Below the pieces are notes generated by a model, which saw nothing but the letters and a program-made list of their open reading frames with translations, had not been told where the DNA came from and made no database searches. The translations under genes were made by a program, and so were the position numbers. From positions 91,732 through 155,731 of the forward strand of contig NZ_JAFNJE010000009.1 of NCBI RefSeq assembly GCF_017368475.1: a DNA stretch of 64,000 nt, given 5' to 3'. The stretch is from Alteromonas sp. 5E99-2. Lineage in GTDB: Bacteria > Pseudomonadota > Gammaproteobacteria > Enterobacterales > Alteromonadaceae. Positions 56,336 through 64,000 of this stretch are shown piece by piece. Position 1 is the stretch's first letter, and every line of letters begins with the position of its first letter.

Positions 56336-56357
56336 TTCGTCGTTTTAATTGGTAGTT

Positions 56358-57407
56358 TTAATTTTTTTCGACAACTTCTTTTACCGTTGTTTCTATTTTT
56401 GCAACTACACGGCGGTTAGCAATGTGGTCAGCTAGTCTATTTCCATTAGAAAGTAACTGAGTTTCACCAAAGCCTTTTGCAGATAAACGGCTTTCAGCAA
56501 TACCAAATTTGCTTGTAAGTACGTTTTTAACTGCATTTGCACGCTTTTCTGATAGGTATAAATTATATTCAGAAGTACCCACTTTAGAACTGTGACCTTC
56601 TATAACAACACTGGTGTTTGTATAAGTTTTCATAAAGTCAGCCAAGCGCTGTATATCGTCCATCGTGGACGCTTTTAATTGTGAACTGTTGTTTTCGAAA
56701 CCAACATTTAGGTTAATCGCAACTGACTTTTCTGAATACAAAGCACACCCTTTAGAATCCACTTTTACGTTGGCTGGGGTGTTGTTGCATTTGTCGATGG
56801 AATCTTTGACCCCATCATTATCGCTGTCGACTACGCTAACTACTGCGGGTTTTATTGGGGTAGGTTCTGCTTTTGGCGCTACCACTGGCGCTTTTTTAAC
56901 GTCGCCAAAGGTATATTTCAGTCCAAGTTTAAAGCCTTGGTCTGTGTAACCATAATCTACATCACGGTAAATGGCGGCTTCACTGTATACAGAAAAACGT
57001 TCACTAACCGATAACGAATAACCCGCACCGACATTTAGTGCATTATAACTTCTTACGTTATTAAAACGCTTTATACCTGAGAAAAGGTACCATCCAGAGT
57101 CTTCTATTTTATATATGGCATCAACACCATAACGGTATCCGTAATCTTTATCTGTTCCGTTATTAATATCGTAACGGGCACGAGACACTTCAAAGCGAAA
57201 ATTCCATTGATCATTTATAATTTTTGATACGTCTATACCAATGCCTTTGCCAGCCTCTATTTGTTGGAAATCGAGAGACGTTTCTTTACCTGTGCTTGAT
57301 TTAATGTAATCGCCAAATACGCCGATTTCCCATGTTTCATCAATTGTATCTGCAGCCAGAGGTGAACTGATTAACGCGGCTAGTAGAGATATTTTAACTA
57401 TTTTCAT
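56358..57407 (-). CDS. OmpA-like outer membrane protein
   Basis: 349 residues. A signal peptide (ISLLAALISSPLAADT) precedes an eight-stranded barrel (about 25-170), a Pro-rich linker, one thrombospondin-3-like calcium motif (DSDNDGVKDSIDKC) and a C-terminal OmpA peptidoglycan-binding domain (about 225-340, VVIEGHSSKVGTSEYNLYLSEKRANAV). It anchors the outer membrane to peptidoglycan. Divergent from the three-gene channel/sigma operon, with a 300-base shared region. Confidence 0.93.
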   Translation of the reverse strand: MKIVKISLLAALISSPLAADTIDETWEIGVFGDYIKSSTGKETSLDFQQIEAGKGIGIDVSKIINDQWNFRFEVSRARYDINNGTDKDYGYRYGVDAIYKIEDSGWYLFSGIKRFNNVRSYNALNVGAGYSLSVSERFSVYSEAAIYRDVDYGYTDQGFKLGLKYTFGDVKKAPVVAPKAEPTPIKPAVVSVVDSDNDGVKDSIDKCNNTPANVKVDSKGCALYSEKSVAINLNVGFENNSSQLKASTMDDIQRLADFMKTYTNTSVVIEGHSSKVGTSEYNLYLSEKRANAVKNVLTSKFGIAESRLSAKGFGETQLLSNGNRLADHIANRRVVAKIETTVKEVVEKN

Positions 57408-57707
57408 AAATGGATCCTTATTGAGTTTCTAGAGCTTTATCTAACTCCTGACGCTGTAACGGGATAGAAATCAGAAAGTCACAAAATTAAGAAAATTTTT
57501 ATTTATATTTTTTTATAAGTGAGCTTTTTTCGCCTTTTTGCGATAAAAAACCTAATAGAAACAAGCGAGTTAACGTAGAATGTGATAATCGAAAAGGGCC
57601 GCGAATAAAACACTCAAAAAGAATGAAATTCGAACAAATAAAATGTGACTTTTAGATGTGTGGACCGTTAAAGGGTTGTAGCGACAATAAGATTGCTTGA
57701 GGGTGAC
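57408..57707. other. Divergent control region between ompA-like gene and channel operon
   Basis: Very AT-rich, 300 bases. It must hold the promoters for both directions. Weak hairpin arms TTTTTTCGC and GCGATAAAAAA lie near 57526-57550. No gene is visible and no operator is recognised. Confidence 0.5.
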
Positions 57708-57977
57708 ATGAATAAATTAGAGAAAGATATAACAGAGCAACTGGAAAACGATACTGATTTTGAGTTCAGTATATCTGACGGTGAATTGTTTAAACGCGCA
57801 TCGAAAACGGCGAATAACCAACAAGGTGTGAAAGACTTGGCTGCATTAGGTATGGCTTCTATTTGGGTGGTTTTTGCTAGCCTTTTTATGCAAATTTTAC
57901 AGCCAATATTCAAACAAATGGCAAAAACGCCAAAAACAAGAACAAATTCGACATTACCAGAACAAGGAACTAAATAA
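57708..57977 (+). CDS. Small membrane protein linked to the MscS-like channel
   Basis: 89 residues from the ATG at 57708, preceded by GAGGGTGAC; the longer frame adds four unlikely residues. It has an acidic N-terminus, one transmembrane helix (ALGMASIWVVFASLFMQIL) and a basic tail. Its stop overlaps the channel start (TAATG), implying coupled translation. It is a probable accessory subunit of the channel. I do not recognise the family. Confidence 0.7.
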   Translation: MNKLEKDITEQLENDTDFEFSISDGELFKRASKTANNQQGVKDLAALGMASIWVVFASLFMQILQPIFKQMAKTPKTRTNSTLPEQGTK

Positions 57978-58801
57978 TGGAAAATGAAAATATCACGCAA
58001 AAAGCATATTCAGGTTTTATTACGATTTGGCATGAAATTGTCACGTTTTTACCTGACCTACTTGTTGCTCTTGTCTTTTTATTAGTGGGCTGGGTTGTTG
58101 CATCTATTATTAAGAGTGTATTGAATAAAGGCTTGGTCAAAATCGGTTTCAATACCTTTTTAGATAAATTGGGTTTAGATACATTATTGAAAAAGATGGA
58201 TGTCAGTGTTCAGGGAAGCCAAGTTGTTGCAAGTCTTATATCCACCTTCTTTTTACTTATTTTTCTACTTGCTGCATTAGACACTGTAGGGTTAACTGTA
58301 TTATCGAACTTAATCGATACCCTAGTGTTATTTCTGCCTAAATTGCTGGCTTCTCTCGCTGTATTGCTTTGTGGTTTCTTTGTTGCTCAAATTGTGTTTA
58401 ACGGCGTTAAAATTGCTGCAAGTAACACAGGCGTTGATTATGGTCGTTCGGTTGCGGAAGTATGCAGAGGAATCATCATTGTTATCACAGTTTCCTTATC
58501 AATCACTCAGCTAGATATTGACGTATCATTGTTAAATAACATTATGACTGTGGTGATTGCTAGCGTAGGTTTAGCTGCTGCGATATCACTAGGTATAGGC
58601 ACTAAATCCATGGCGCAAGAAGTGGTGGCAGGTGTGTATTTACGAGAAATGTACCAGCCAGGAGATGGCATTGAAGTTAACGAAATTAAAGGAACCTTGG
58701 CGTCCATAGGTAGTGTGGCAACCAAAATAGTCGGTGAAGATGAGCTTATCACCACGGTACCCAATACCTTTTTGTTATCGAATAAAGTTACTAAAAGCTA
58801 G
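57977..58801 (+). CDS. MscS-like mechanosensitive channel family protein
   Basis: 274 residues. About four hydrophobic segments with the conserved TM-helix repeat layout of the family, then the pore-helix-like VIASVGLAAAISLGIGTKSMAQEVVAGVYLREMYQPGDGIEV and a short cytosolic beta domain (ITTVPNTFLL). Slightly shorter than E. coli MscS (286), lacking the C-terminal cage part. Likely a tension- or osmotically gated inner-membrane channel. The TAG stop is in frame with the next gene. Confidence 0.86.
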   Translation: MENENITQKAYSGFITIWHEIVTFLPDLLVALVFLLVGWVVASIIKSVLNKGLVKIGFNTFLDKLGLDTLLKKMDVSVQGSQVVASLISTFFLLIFLLAALDTVGLTVLSNLIDTLVLFLPKLLASLAVLLCGFFVAQIVFNGVKIAASNTGVDYGRSVAEVCRGIIIVITVSLSITQLDIDVSLLNNIMTVVIASVGLAAAISLGIGTKSMAQEVVAGVYLREMYQPGDGIEVNEIKGTLASIGSVATKIVGEDELITTVPNTFLLSNKVTKS

Positions 58802-58816
58802 AAGCACGATAACAAT

Positions 58817-59350
58817 TTGACTCAACTTAATGAACGTCAGCTCGTTGTTTTAGCGCAAGAGGGCTTGCCCTATGATACGCGTATGTTTCAGCAACTTGTC
58901 ACGCCTTACTTACCCATTTTGAAAGGGTATTGTGGGAAATTGTTGGTGAATCAAGCCGATGCAGAAGACGTCACTCAAGAAACAATAATAAAGGCACTCT
59001 CTCATTTGAAGAATTTCAAATGGTCAGTGTCTTTTAAAGCGTGGCTGTTTAAAATTGCTCACAATGAGTGTATCAATAAAATGCGTGATCGCCGTTGGGA
59101 TACCCACGAAAGCGATGAGAACTACCTAGAAAACCTTGTTGATGAGGTTAACACTCAGGACGATATATCCACCGCATTGTCTGAGTTAATGGTCAACCTG
59201 TCATTTATCGACCGCAATATTATGTTGCTGCGATACCGTACAGGGTTGGATTTTCAAGAAATCGCCGATATTTGTAACTTAAAGTTATCCGCGGTTAAAA
59301 TGCGCCACAAACGGGTAATTGACTTTTTGTCAGAGCAAATTAATCCCTAG
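58817..59350 (+). CDS. Sigma-70 family (ECF-type) RNA polymerase sigma factor
   Basis: 177 residues with region 2 (DAEDVTQETIIKALSHLKNF; SFKAWLFKIAHNECINKMRD) and region 4 (IDRNIMLLRYRTGLDFQEIADICNLKLSAVKMRHKRV). The only start in frame after the channel stop is a TTG at 58817; an ATG at 58830 is out of frame. No anti-sigma gene is adjacent. It is cotranscribed with the channel, suggesting a membrane- or osmotic-stress response. Confidence 0.85.
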   Translation: MTQLNERQLVVLAQEGLPYDTRMFQQLVTPYLPILKGYCGKLLVNQADAEDVTQETIIKALSHLKNFKWSVSFKAWLFKIAHNECINKMRDRRWDTHESDENYLENLVDEVNTQDDISTALSELMVNLSFIDRNIMLLRYRTGLDFQEIADICNLKLSAVKMRHKRVIDFLSEQINP

Positions 59351-59443
59351 CGGCGTATTCTAGGTTTGATTAACAACTAAGATAACAATGAATTTTAATA
59401 AATTTAAGAAGGATATCTAATTGAGGAATATATAACTAAGAGA

Positions 59444-59519
59444 TGGTGGACGCTACTGGGCTTGAACCAGTGACCCTCGCCTTGTAAGGGCGATGCTCTC
59501 CCAACTGAGCTAAGCGTCC
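59444..59519 (-). tRNA. tRNA-Val (anticodon UAC)
   Basis: 76 nt including encoded CCA. Acceptor stem GGACGCT/AGCGTCC, D-loop AGTTGGGA, anticodon loop CTTACAA with TAC, T-loop TTCAAGC. Identical to the second copy at 59633-59708. Confidence 0.96.
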
Positions 59520-59632
59520 ATTGTATAGATAAGTAGTAAATTGTTTGACGTTGCTATGGCTCGTAACGAAGTTATTGAACCAGTCGATTTTTACGTCCTT
59601 CTAACTTGAATTTAGAATTCAGAGTTAAAAAT

Positions 59633-59708
59633 TGGTGGACGCTACTGGGCTTGAACCAGTGACCCTCGCCTTGTAAGGGCGATGCTCTCCCAACTGAGCT
59701 AAGCGTCC
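59633..59708 (-). tRNA. tRNA-Val (anticodon UAC), second copy
   Basis: 76 nt, sequence identical to 59444-59519. It is the promoter-proximal copy of the pair on the minus strand; both carry encoded CCA. Confidence 0.96.
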
Positions 59709-59753
59709 ACATACTCTGCCAATTGGTTAGTAACCTTGGCTAAGTGGAGCGGT

Positions 59754-59781
59754 ATTATAGAGTTGGAATTGTAACTGTCAA
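59754..59781 (-). promoter_or_regulatory. Strong promoter for the tRNA-Val pair
   Basis: On the minus strand a perfect -35 TTGACA (59776-59781) and a perfect -10 TATAAT (59754-59759), 16 bases apart, are followed by a GC-containing discriminator typical of stable RNA genes. Confidence 0.85.
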
Positions 59782-59927
59782 CACTATTTTTCATATGTTT
59801 GATCGTATGAATGAATTTTAGCCATTTTGGCGATTATTTAACTATTTTAAGATGAACATTGGGCACTTGAGCCTAGGTTAGGGCATAAGGTAGAATGCGC
59901 GGCTAAACCGTGATTAAGGTATCTTTT

Positions 59928-61337
59928 ATGTCTGTTGTAACTCGTTTTGCCCCAAGCCCTACTGGCTATTTACACGTAGGCGGTGCTCGTACTGCTTTAT
60001 ATTCTTGGTTATATGCTAAAAGCCAAGGTGGAAAATTTGTTTTACGTGTTGAAGACACAGACATTGAACGTTCAACTGAAGCGGCTAAGCAAGCCATATT
60101 AGAAGGTATGGCGTGGTTAGGCCTAGATGCTGACGTCGGTCCGGTATATCAAACGGATAGATTCGACCGATACAAAGAAATTATCGATCAGCTGTTAGCC
60201 GAGGGCAAAGCCTATAAATGTTTTATGCCAGCTGAAGAGCTCGACCAAATAAGAGAAGAACAAAAAGCTAACGGCGAAAAGCCCCGTTACCCTGGTACCT
60301 GGAGAGATAGAAATGATCATCCGGCGGACGCGCCTTTTGTTATTCGTTTTAAAAACCCGTTAGAGGGTAGTGTTGTTATTAAAGATCACATTCGCGGCGA
60401 CATAGAAATTGCCAATAGTGAATTAGACGATTTAATTATTGCTCGCAGTGACGGTACACCAACTTATAACTTTTGTGTTGTGGTTGACGATTGGGATATG
60501 GGAATTACTCATGTAGTAAGAGGGGAGGACCATATAAACAATACGCCTCGCCAAATTAATATTCTTCTTGCGTTAAATGCACCGATTCCAGAATACGCCC
60601 ATGTATCGATGATTTTGGGTGATGACGGTAAAAAATTATCTAAACGTCATGGGGCAGTGGGTGTCATGCAATATCGCGATGATGGTTATTTACCGCAAGC
60701 CTTATTAAATTACCTTGTTCGTTTAGGTTGGTCTCATGGTGATCAGGAAATATTTTCTTTAGAGGAAATGATAGAGCTTTTCTCTTTAGATGCTATTGGA
60801 CAGTCTGCGTCGGCATTTAATACCGATAAGTTGATTTGGTTAAATCAACACTACATTAAATCGTTGCCTGCTGAAGAGGTTGCTGAACATGCTGTATGGC
60901 ATTTTGAGCAACTAAATATTGATACAAGCCAAGGGCCTAGTTTAGCCTCGGTTATCACCGTACAGGCCGACAGAGTGAAAACGCTGAAAGAACTAGCCGA
61001 GATTAGTGGCTATTTTTATGCTGACTATGACGAGTTCGATGAAAAAGCAGCGAAAAAGCATTTACGTCCAGTGGCAAAAGACGCGTTAGCCTTGGTAAAA
61101 CAAAAATTAAATGATTTAACCTGCTGGGATGCTGAACATATTCAAGCTGCCATTAATGCGACGGCAGAAGAACTTGAAGTGGGTATGGGGAAAGTAGGGA
61201 TGCCGTTACGTGTTGCTGTTACTGGCGGTGGAAACTCGCCTTCTCTAGATGTGACATTAGCGCTGTTAAAACAGTCAGAAATTGGTCAACGAATAGACAA
61301 GGCGCTCAACTTTATATCAATCAGAGAAAAATCGTAA
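59928..61337 (+). CDS. gltX: Glutamyl-tRNA synthetase
   Basis: 469 residues from the ATG at 59928 (RBS AAGG); the GTG six codons upstream adds unconserved residues. Class I signature [11 protein letters not shown] replaces HIGH, and KLSKRHG is the KMSKS loop. It charges tRNA-Glu. Two tRNA-Glu genes lie directly downstream, an informative functional neighbourhood. Confidence 0.97.
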   Translation: MSVVTRFAPSPTGYLHVGGARTALYSWLYAKSQGGKFVLRVEDTDIERSTEAAKQAILEGMAWLGLDADVGPVYQTDRFDRYKEIIDQLLAEGKAYKCFMPAEELDQIREEQKANGEKPRYPGTWRDRNDHPADAPFVIRFKNPLEGSVVIKDHIRGDIEIANSELDDLIIARSDGTPTYNFCVVVDDWDMGITHVVRGEDHINNTPRQINILLALNAPIPEYAHVSMILGDDGKKLSKRHGAVGVMQYRDDGYLPQALLNYLVRLGWSHGDQEIFSLEEMIELFSLDAIGQSASAFNTDKLIWLNQHYIKSLPAEEVAEHAVWHFEQLNIDTSQGPSLASVITVQADRVKTLKELAEISGYFYADYDEFDEKAAKKHLRPVAKDALALVKQKLNDLTCWDAEHIQAAINATAEELEVGMGKVGMPLRVAVTGGGNSPSLDVTLALLKQSEIGQRIDKALNFISIREKS

Positions 61338-61345
61338 AAAAAGCG

Positions 61346-61374
61346 TTGACATGAACCATTGGGATGCCTAGAAT
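61346..61374 (+). promoter_or_regulatory. Promoter for the tRNA-Ala/Glu operon
   Basis: TTGACA (61346-61351), 17 bases, TAGAAT (61369-61374), then the GC-rich discriminator GCGCCCCGC typical of stringently controlled stable RNA promoters. Confidence 0.82.
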
Positions 61375-61430
61375 GCGCCCCGCTGTCAAGGAACAGTCAC
61401 TGAGTTGAAATTTGTTCCTGTGTTTAGCAC

Positions 61431-61506
<76 letters not shown>

Positions 61507-61521
61507 GAAAAAACAAACCTA

Positions 61522-61597
61522 GTCCCCTTCGTCTAGAGGCCTAGGACACCGCCCTTTCACGGCGGTAACAGGGGTTCGAATCCCCTAGGGGACGCCA
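61522..61597 (+). tRNA. tRNA-Glu (anticodon UUC)
   Basis: 76 nt with encoded CCA. Acceptor GTCCCCT/AGGGGAC, anticodon stem CCGCC/GGCGG with loop CTTTCAC (TTC). Fifteen bases after tRNA-Ala. Confidence 0.96.
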
Positions 61598-61712
61598 TTT
61601 TCGTTAGTTTTTTGGCTAAAAAAATTAACACCAGAGTCTAGGTTAGAAATAAGCATGTTATGCTTTTTTCTGACAAAAGATCATGAAGGTTTTGCTTTCA
61701 TAACGATTTTTT

Positions 61713-61788
61713 GTCCCCTTCGTCTAGAGGCCTAGGACACCGCCCTTTCACGGCGGTAACAGGGGTTCGAATCCCCTAGGGGACGCCA
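61713..61788 (+). tRNA. tRNA-Glu (anticodon UUC), second copy
   Basis: Identical to 61522-61597, separated from it by a 115-base spacer containing no gene. Followed by the operon terminator. Confidence 0.96.
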
Positions 61789-61793
61789 TATTG

Positions 61794-61824
61794 AAGCCTC
61801 ACTTGCAAAAGTGGGGCTTTTTTT
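61794..61824 (+). terminator. Rho-independent terminator of the tRNA operon
   Basis: AAGCCTCACTT (61794-61804) pairs with AAGTGGGGCTT (61809-61819) with one G-T pair and is followed by a T run. Confidence 0.88.
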
Positions 61825-61864
61825 GTATTTGTAGCTCACGCATTTTATTTTTAGGCTAGCAGCA

Positions 61865-62782
61865 ATGAATTCTCTTTATCCTATCGGCCGTTCTGGCATT
61901 CCGTGGAACAGCGATGAAAAACAACAATGGTTTAACGCTCAGTCTATTAAACGCAGCTACCACGACGAGGTCATCACTCGTTTAGAGCAGTTTTCTTCGT
62001 TAACTCATCAATGTGTTCAATACGGTGCTTTGCCTCAAGATACATCGCGATACCCTTTATTTGCACTTGTACCGACTCACAGAAAAGAAAACTTACCTGA
62101 TGTATTAGTTACCGGTGGTGTACATGGTTATGAGACCAGTGGGGTACAAGGAGCTATTGATTTCGCATTTGACCAATTACCCCATTATAGCGAATTGGCA
62201 AATATAGTTATTTTGCCGTGTATTAGCCCTTGGGGTTATGAAACCATTAATCGCTGGGGCGCGAATGCGGTGGACCCCAACCGTAATTTTTTTCCAGATT
62301 CACCTTCAATAGAAGCAAAAAGCGCCATGGCGTTTGTATCTTCAATTGGTTTAAAACCTTTGTTGCATATTGATTTGCATGAAACCACAGATTCGGACAA
62401 TTCAGAATTCAGACCAGCATTAGCGGCGAGAGATGCAATTGAGCAAGGCGTGTGGCAAGTACCTGATGGTTTTTATTTGGTCGCAGATACCCATAAGCCT
62501 GAAATTGAATTTCAACGGGCGGTTATTGAAGCAGTCAAGCAAGTGACCCATGTTGCACCAACTGATGCTCAGCAAAAAATTATTGGTGTGAAAATTAGCA
62601 GTGACGGCGTGATTGACTACGATAAAAAAGCGCTAAATCTATGTGCGGGTTTCACCGAGGCCACTTATGTTACAACCACTGAAGTGTATCCTGATAGCGA
62701 TAACGCAACGCCACAAGAATGTAATTTAGCACAAGTCACCGCCATTAAAGCGGCAATTGACTATGTAGTTACAGTTAAATGA
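61865..62782 (+). CDS. M14-family zinc carboxypeptidase-like protein
   Basis: 305 residues of the M14 peptidase / succinylglutamate desuccinylase fold. Zinc ligands are visible in GGVHGYETSG (His, Glu) and LLHIDLHETTD (His), with DPNRNFFPD as the substrate-binding Arg motif. A catalytic glutamate is probably in AGFTEATYV near the C-terminus. The family includes cytosolic deacylases and carboxypeptidases; the substrate is unknown. The DUF1289 gene overlaps its stop by four bases (ATGA). Confidence 0.85.
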   Translation: MNSLYPIGRSGIPWNSDEKQQWFNAQSIKRSYHDEVITRLEQFSSLTHQCVQYGALPQDTSRYPLFALVPTHRKENLPDVLVTGGVHGYETSGVQGAIDFAFDQLPHYSELANIVILPCISPWGYETINRWGANAVDPNRNFFPDSPSIEAKSAMAFVSSIGLKPLLHIDLHETTDSDNSEFRPALAARDAIEQGVWQVPDGFYLVADTHKPEIEFQRAVIEAVKQVTHVAPTDAQQKIIGVKISSDGVIDYDKKALNLCAGFTEATYVTTTEVYPDSDNATPQECNLAQVTAIKAAIDYVVTVK

Positions 62783-62967
62783 ACGAAAACAACTTTGTAT
62801 TAGGATCGCCTTGTATAGGCCAATGCTGTCTGGACAACGCCGATATTTGCGTAGGTTGTAAGCGCCATATTGATGAAATCACAGGCTGGCATTCTGCTTC
62901 AGATGATAGAAAGCAGATTATTTTACGCCGATGTGCACAGCGCGAAGCTAACGACAACAAATCATGA
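62779..62967 (+). CDS. DUF1289 cysteine-rich small protein
   Basis: 62 residues with the family's cysteines: SPCIGQCCLDNADICVGCKRH and a WHSASDDRKQIILRRC tail. The pattern suggests bound metal or an Fe-S cluster, but the function is unknown. It overlaps both neighbours by four bases, so three genes are translationally coupled, linking it with dusC. Confidence 0.88.
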   Translation: MNENNFVLGSPCIGQCCLDNADICVGCKRHIDEITGWHSASDDRKQIILRRCAQREANDNKS

Positions 62968-63896
62968 AGATAGTGTTAGCGCCTATGGAGGGCGTGGTCG
63001 ATCATTTAATGCGGGATATGTTAACGAGTATCGGTGGTTTCGATTTATGCGTCACAGAATTTGTTCGCGTAGTAGAGCAAAAACTCAGTAAAAAAACCTT
63101 TCTTAAATATTGCCCTGAACTCAAAAATGAAGGTAAAACCCCGTCGGGAGTGCCTGTTCGTGTACAACTTTTAGGGCAACATCCACAATGGTTGGCGGAA
63201 AACGCACAACTTGCTATTGAATTGGGTTCTCCTGGAATAGATTTAAATTTTGGCTGCCCTGCTAAAACGGTGAATAAGAGCCGAGGCGGAGCAGTGTTAT
63301 TACAAACCCCAGATAAACTGTATGACATTGTTTCTGAGGTCCGCTCTGCCGTACCTAAAGAACAGGTTGTTACCGCTAAAATTCGGTTGGGGTATGACGA
63401 CACCTCTTTGGCTTATGAAAATGCACAAGCGTTAGAAGCAGCCGGCGCGTCAGAAATTGTTATTCATGCGCGTACTAAACGAGACGGGTATAAGCCTCCT
63501 GCATATTGGGATTGGATAGCGAAAATAAAAAGCCGTATTGCTACGCCTATTATCGCCAATGGTGAAATTTGGTCACAAGCCGATGCCCTTCAGTGCCAAC
63601 AGCAATCGCAGTGCGAGAATATAATGCTTGGACGCGGTGCATTGGCGTTGCCCAATCTAGCTAGGTGTATAAAACACAATGAAACAGCGATGACATGGGC
63701 AGATATAGCCCAGCTACTGATCCGTTATTCTGGATATGAAATATACGGCGATAAAGGCCGATATTACCCAAATAGAATTAAACAATGGTGTGGTTATTTA
63801 AAGCGTCAATACCCTGAGGCTGAGGTGTTGTTCAACGATATTAAACGGTTAAAACAATCTGAAGATATTGTGGCTGTATTACATTCTCAAATTTAA
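62964..63896 (+). CDS. dusC: tRNA-dihydrouridine(16) synthase
   Basis: 310 residues, a flavoenzyme reducing U16 in tRNA. LAPMEGVVDHLMRDML and TEFVRVVEQ at the start, catalytic Cys in LNFGCPAKTVNKS, IHARTKRDGY and IANGEIW, and a C-terminal helical domain. The TEFVRVV and NGEIW segments fit DusC (E. coli 315 residues) better than DusA/B. Confidence 0.94.
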   Translation: MKIVLAPMEGVVDHLMRDMLTSIGGFDLCVTEFVRVVEQKLSKKTFLKYCPELKNEGKTPSGVPVRVQLLGQHPQWLAENAQLAIELGSPGIDLNFGCPAKTVNKSRGGAVLLQTPDKLYDIVSEVRSAVPKEQVVTAKIRLGYDDTSLAYENAQALEAAGASEIVIHARTKRDGYKPPAYWDWIAKIKSRIATPIIANGEIWSQADALQCQQQSQCENIMLGRGALALPNLARCIKHNETAMTWADIAQLLIRYSGYEIYGDKGRYYPNRIKQWCGYLKRQYPEAEVLFNDIKRLKQSEDIVAVLHSQI

Positions 63897-63905
63897 TATT
63901 AATAG

Positions 63906-63932
63906 CTAGGGCGTGTTGATCTTTGCTGTACA
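63906..63932 (+). repeat. Second copy of the 27-bp element end
   Basis: These 27 bases equal 49386-49412 exactly, starting CTAGGGCGTGTTGATC. After them the sequence differs from the palindrome. Confidence 0.9.
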
Positions 63933-64000
63933 AGTTTTGTTCATTTAGGGCCTTGCTGACCGAGGCACTTGCTTGCAGGCTCAGTGGTTCTGAGTCAAAA
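63906..64000. mobile_element. Probable end of an insertion sequence or MITE, cut by the window
   Basis: The sequence starting at the shared 27-bp arm, ten bases after dusC, does not match any gene feature. An IS end with inverted repeat GGGCGTGTTGATC and a CTAG target would explain both this site and the palindrome at 49386. No transposase is visible before the window ends, so the class is unproven. Confidence 0.45.

Noticed and set aside
59444..59708. Tandem tRNA-Val genes as an integration-site duplication
   Set aside because: Both copies are complete with a shared strong promoter and no integrase nearby; ordinary tRNA gene duplication is simpler.

Overview
The window reads as a chromosomal segment of a marine gammaproteobacterium of the Alteromonadales (Alteromonas/Glaciecola/Paraglaciecola-like). 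The grounds are a moderately AT-rich, densely packed gene set with gammaproteobacterial housekeeping genes (gltX, asnS, moaA, dusC, bioA/bioBFCD, pqiABC), secreted laminarinase-type polysaccharide degradation, a TonB siderophore receptor with a Fur box, and many surface lipoproteins. The genus is an inference from gene content, not from a search. No phage, plasmid backbone or CRISPR array was seen.

Layout. 1-6.7 kb: the end of sufS with a SufU-like scaffold and a coupled membrane protein; a PAS-LytTR protein closely resembling the haem CO sensor RcoM; a DUF819 membrane protein; a PDZ-TPR-thioredoxin-like gene without a normal start; and outer-membrane phospholipase A. 6.8-19.1 kb: a plus-strand accessory block of exported proteins. 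It holds a HEWGH metalloprotease-like lipoprotein, a small lipoprotein, a Calx-beta/CHRD/DUF1800 lipoprotein, a Tat-exported DUF1501 protein, a collagen-like/DUF839 (PhoX-like) lipoprotein, and a dihaem c-type cytochrome lipoprotein translationally coupled to a polytopic membrane protein. 19.2-23 kb: a Pmp3-type micropeptide, a STAS/SpoIIE-kinase partner switch, and a convergent double-receiver diguanylate cyclase.

23-40 kb is mostly minus strand: an RND pump with its adaptor, pqiABC, asnS, a Na/Ca exchanger and small proteins. Then comes the divergent biotin locus bioA / bioBFCD with a recognisable BirA-type operator and promoter between the arms. 40-50 kb: a low-molecular-weight tyrosine phosphatase, class II DAHP synthase, a four-module GH16 laminarinase, an Atm1-type ABC exporter, moaA, a TPR response regulator with a non-canonical phospho-site, a 48-bp perfect palindrome and a YghZ-type aldo-keto reductase. 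50-59.4 kb: GST and AraC genes facing a Fur-boxed siderophore receptor, a LysR/SDR divergent pair, an OmpA-like protein, and a coupled trio of small membrane protein, MscS-like channel and sigma factor.

59.4-64 kb: two identical tRNA-Val genes on the minus strand, gltX, a tRNA-Ala/tRNA-Glu/tRNA-Glu operon, an M14 peptidase-like protein, DUF1289 and dusC. The right edge enters a sequence that shares 27 bp with the palindrome at 49.4 kb, probably the end of a mobile element.

The most interesting points are the RcoM-like sensor in a non-cox context, the all-exported DUF1800/DUF1501/DUF839/dihaem block, two receiver domains that lack the phospho-acceptor aspartate, the palindrome built of two mobile-element-like ends, and the damaged or unusual start of the PDZ gene.
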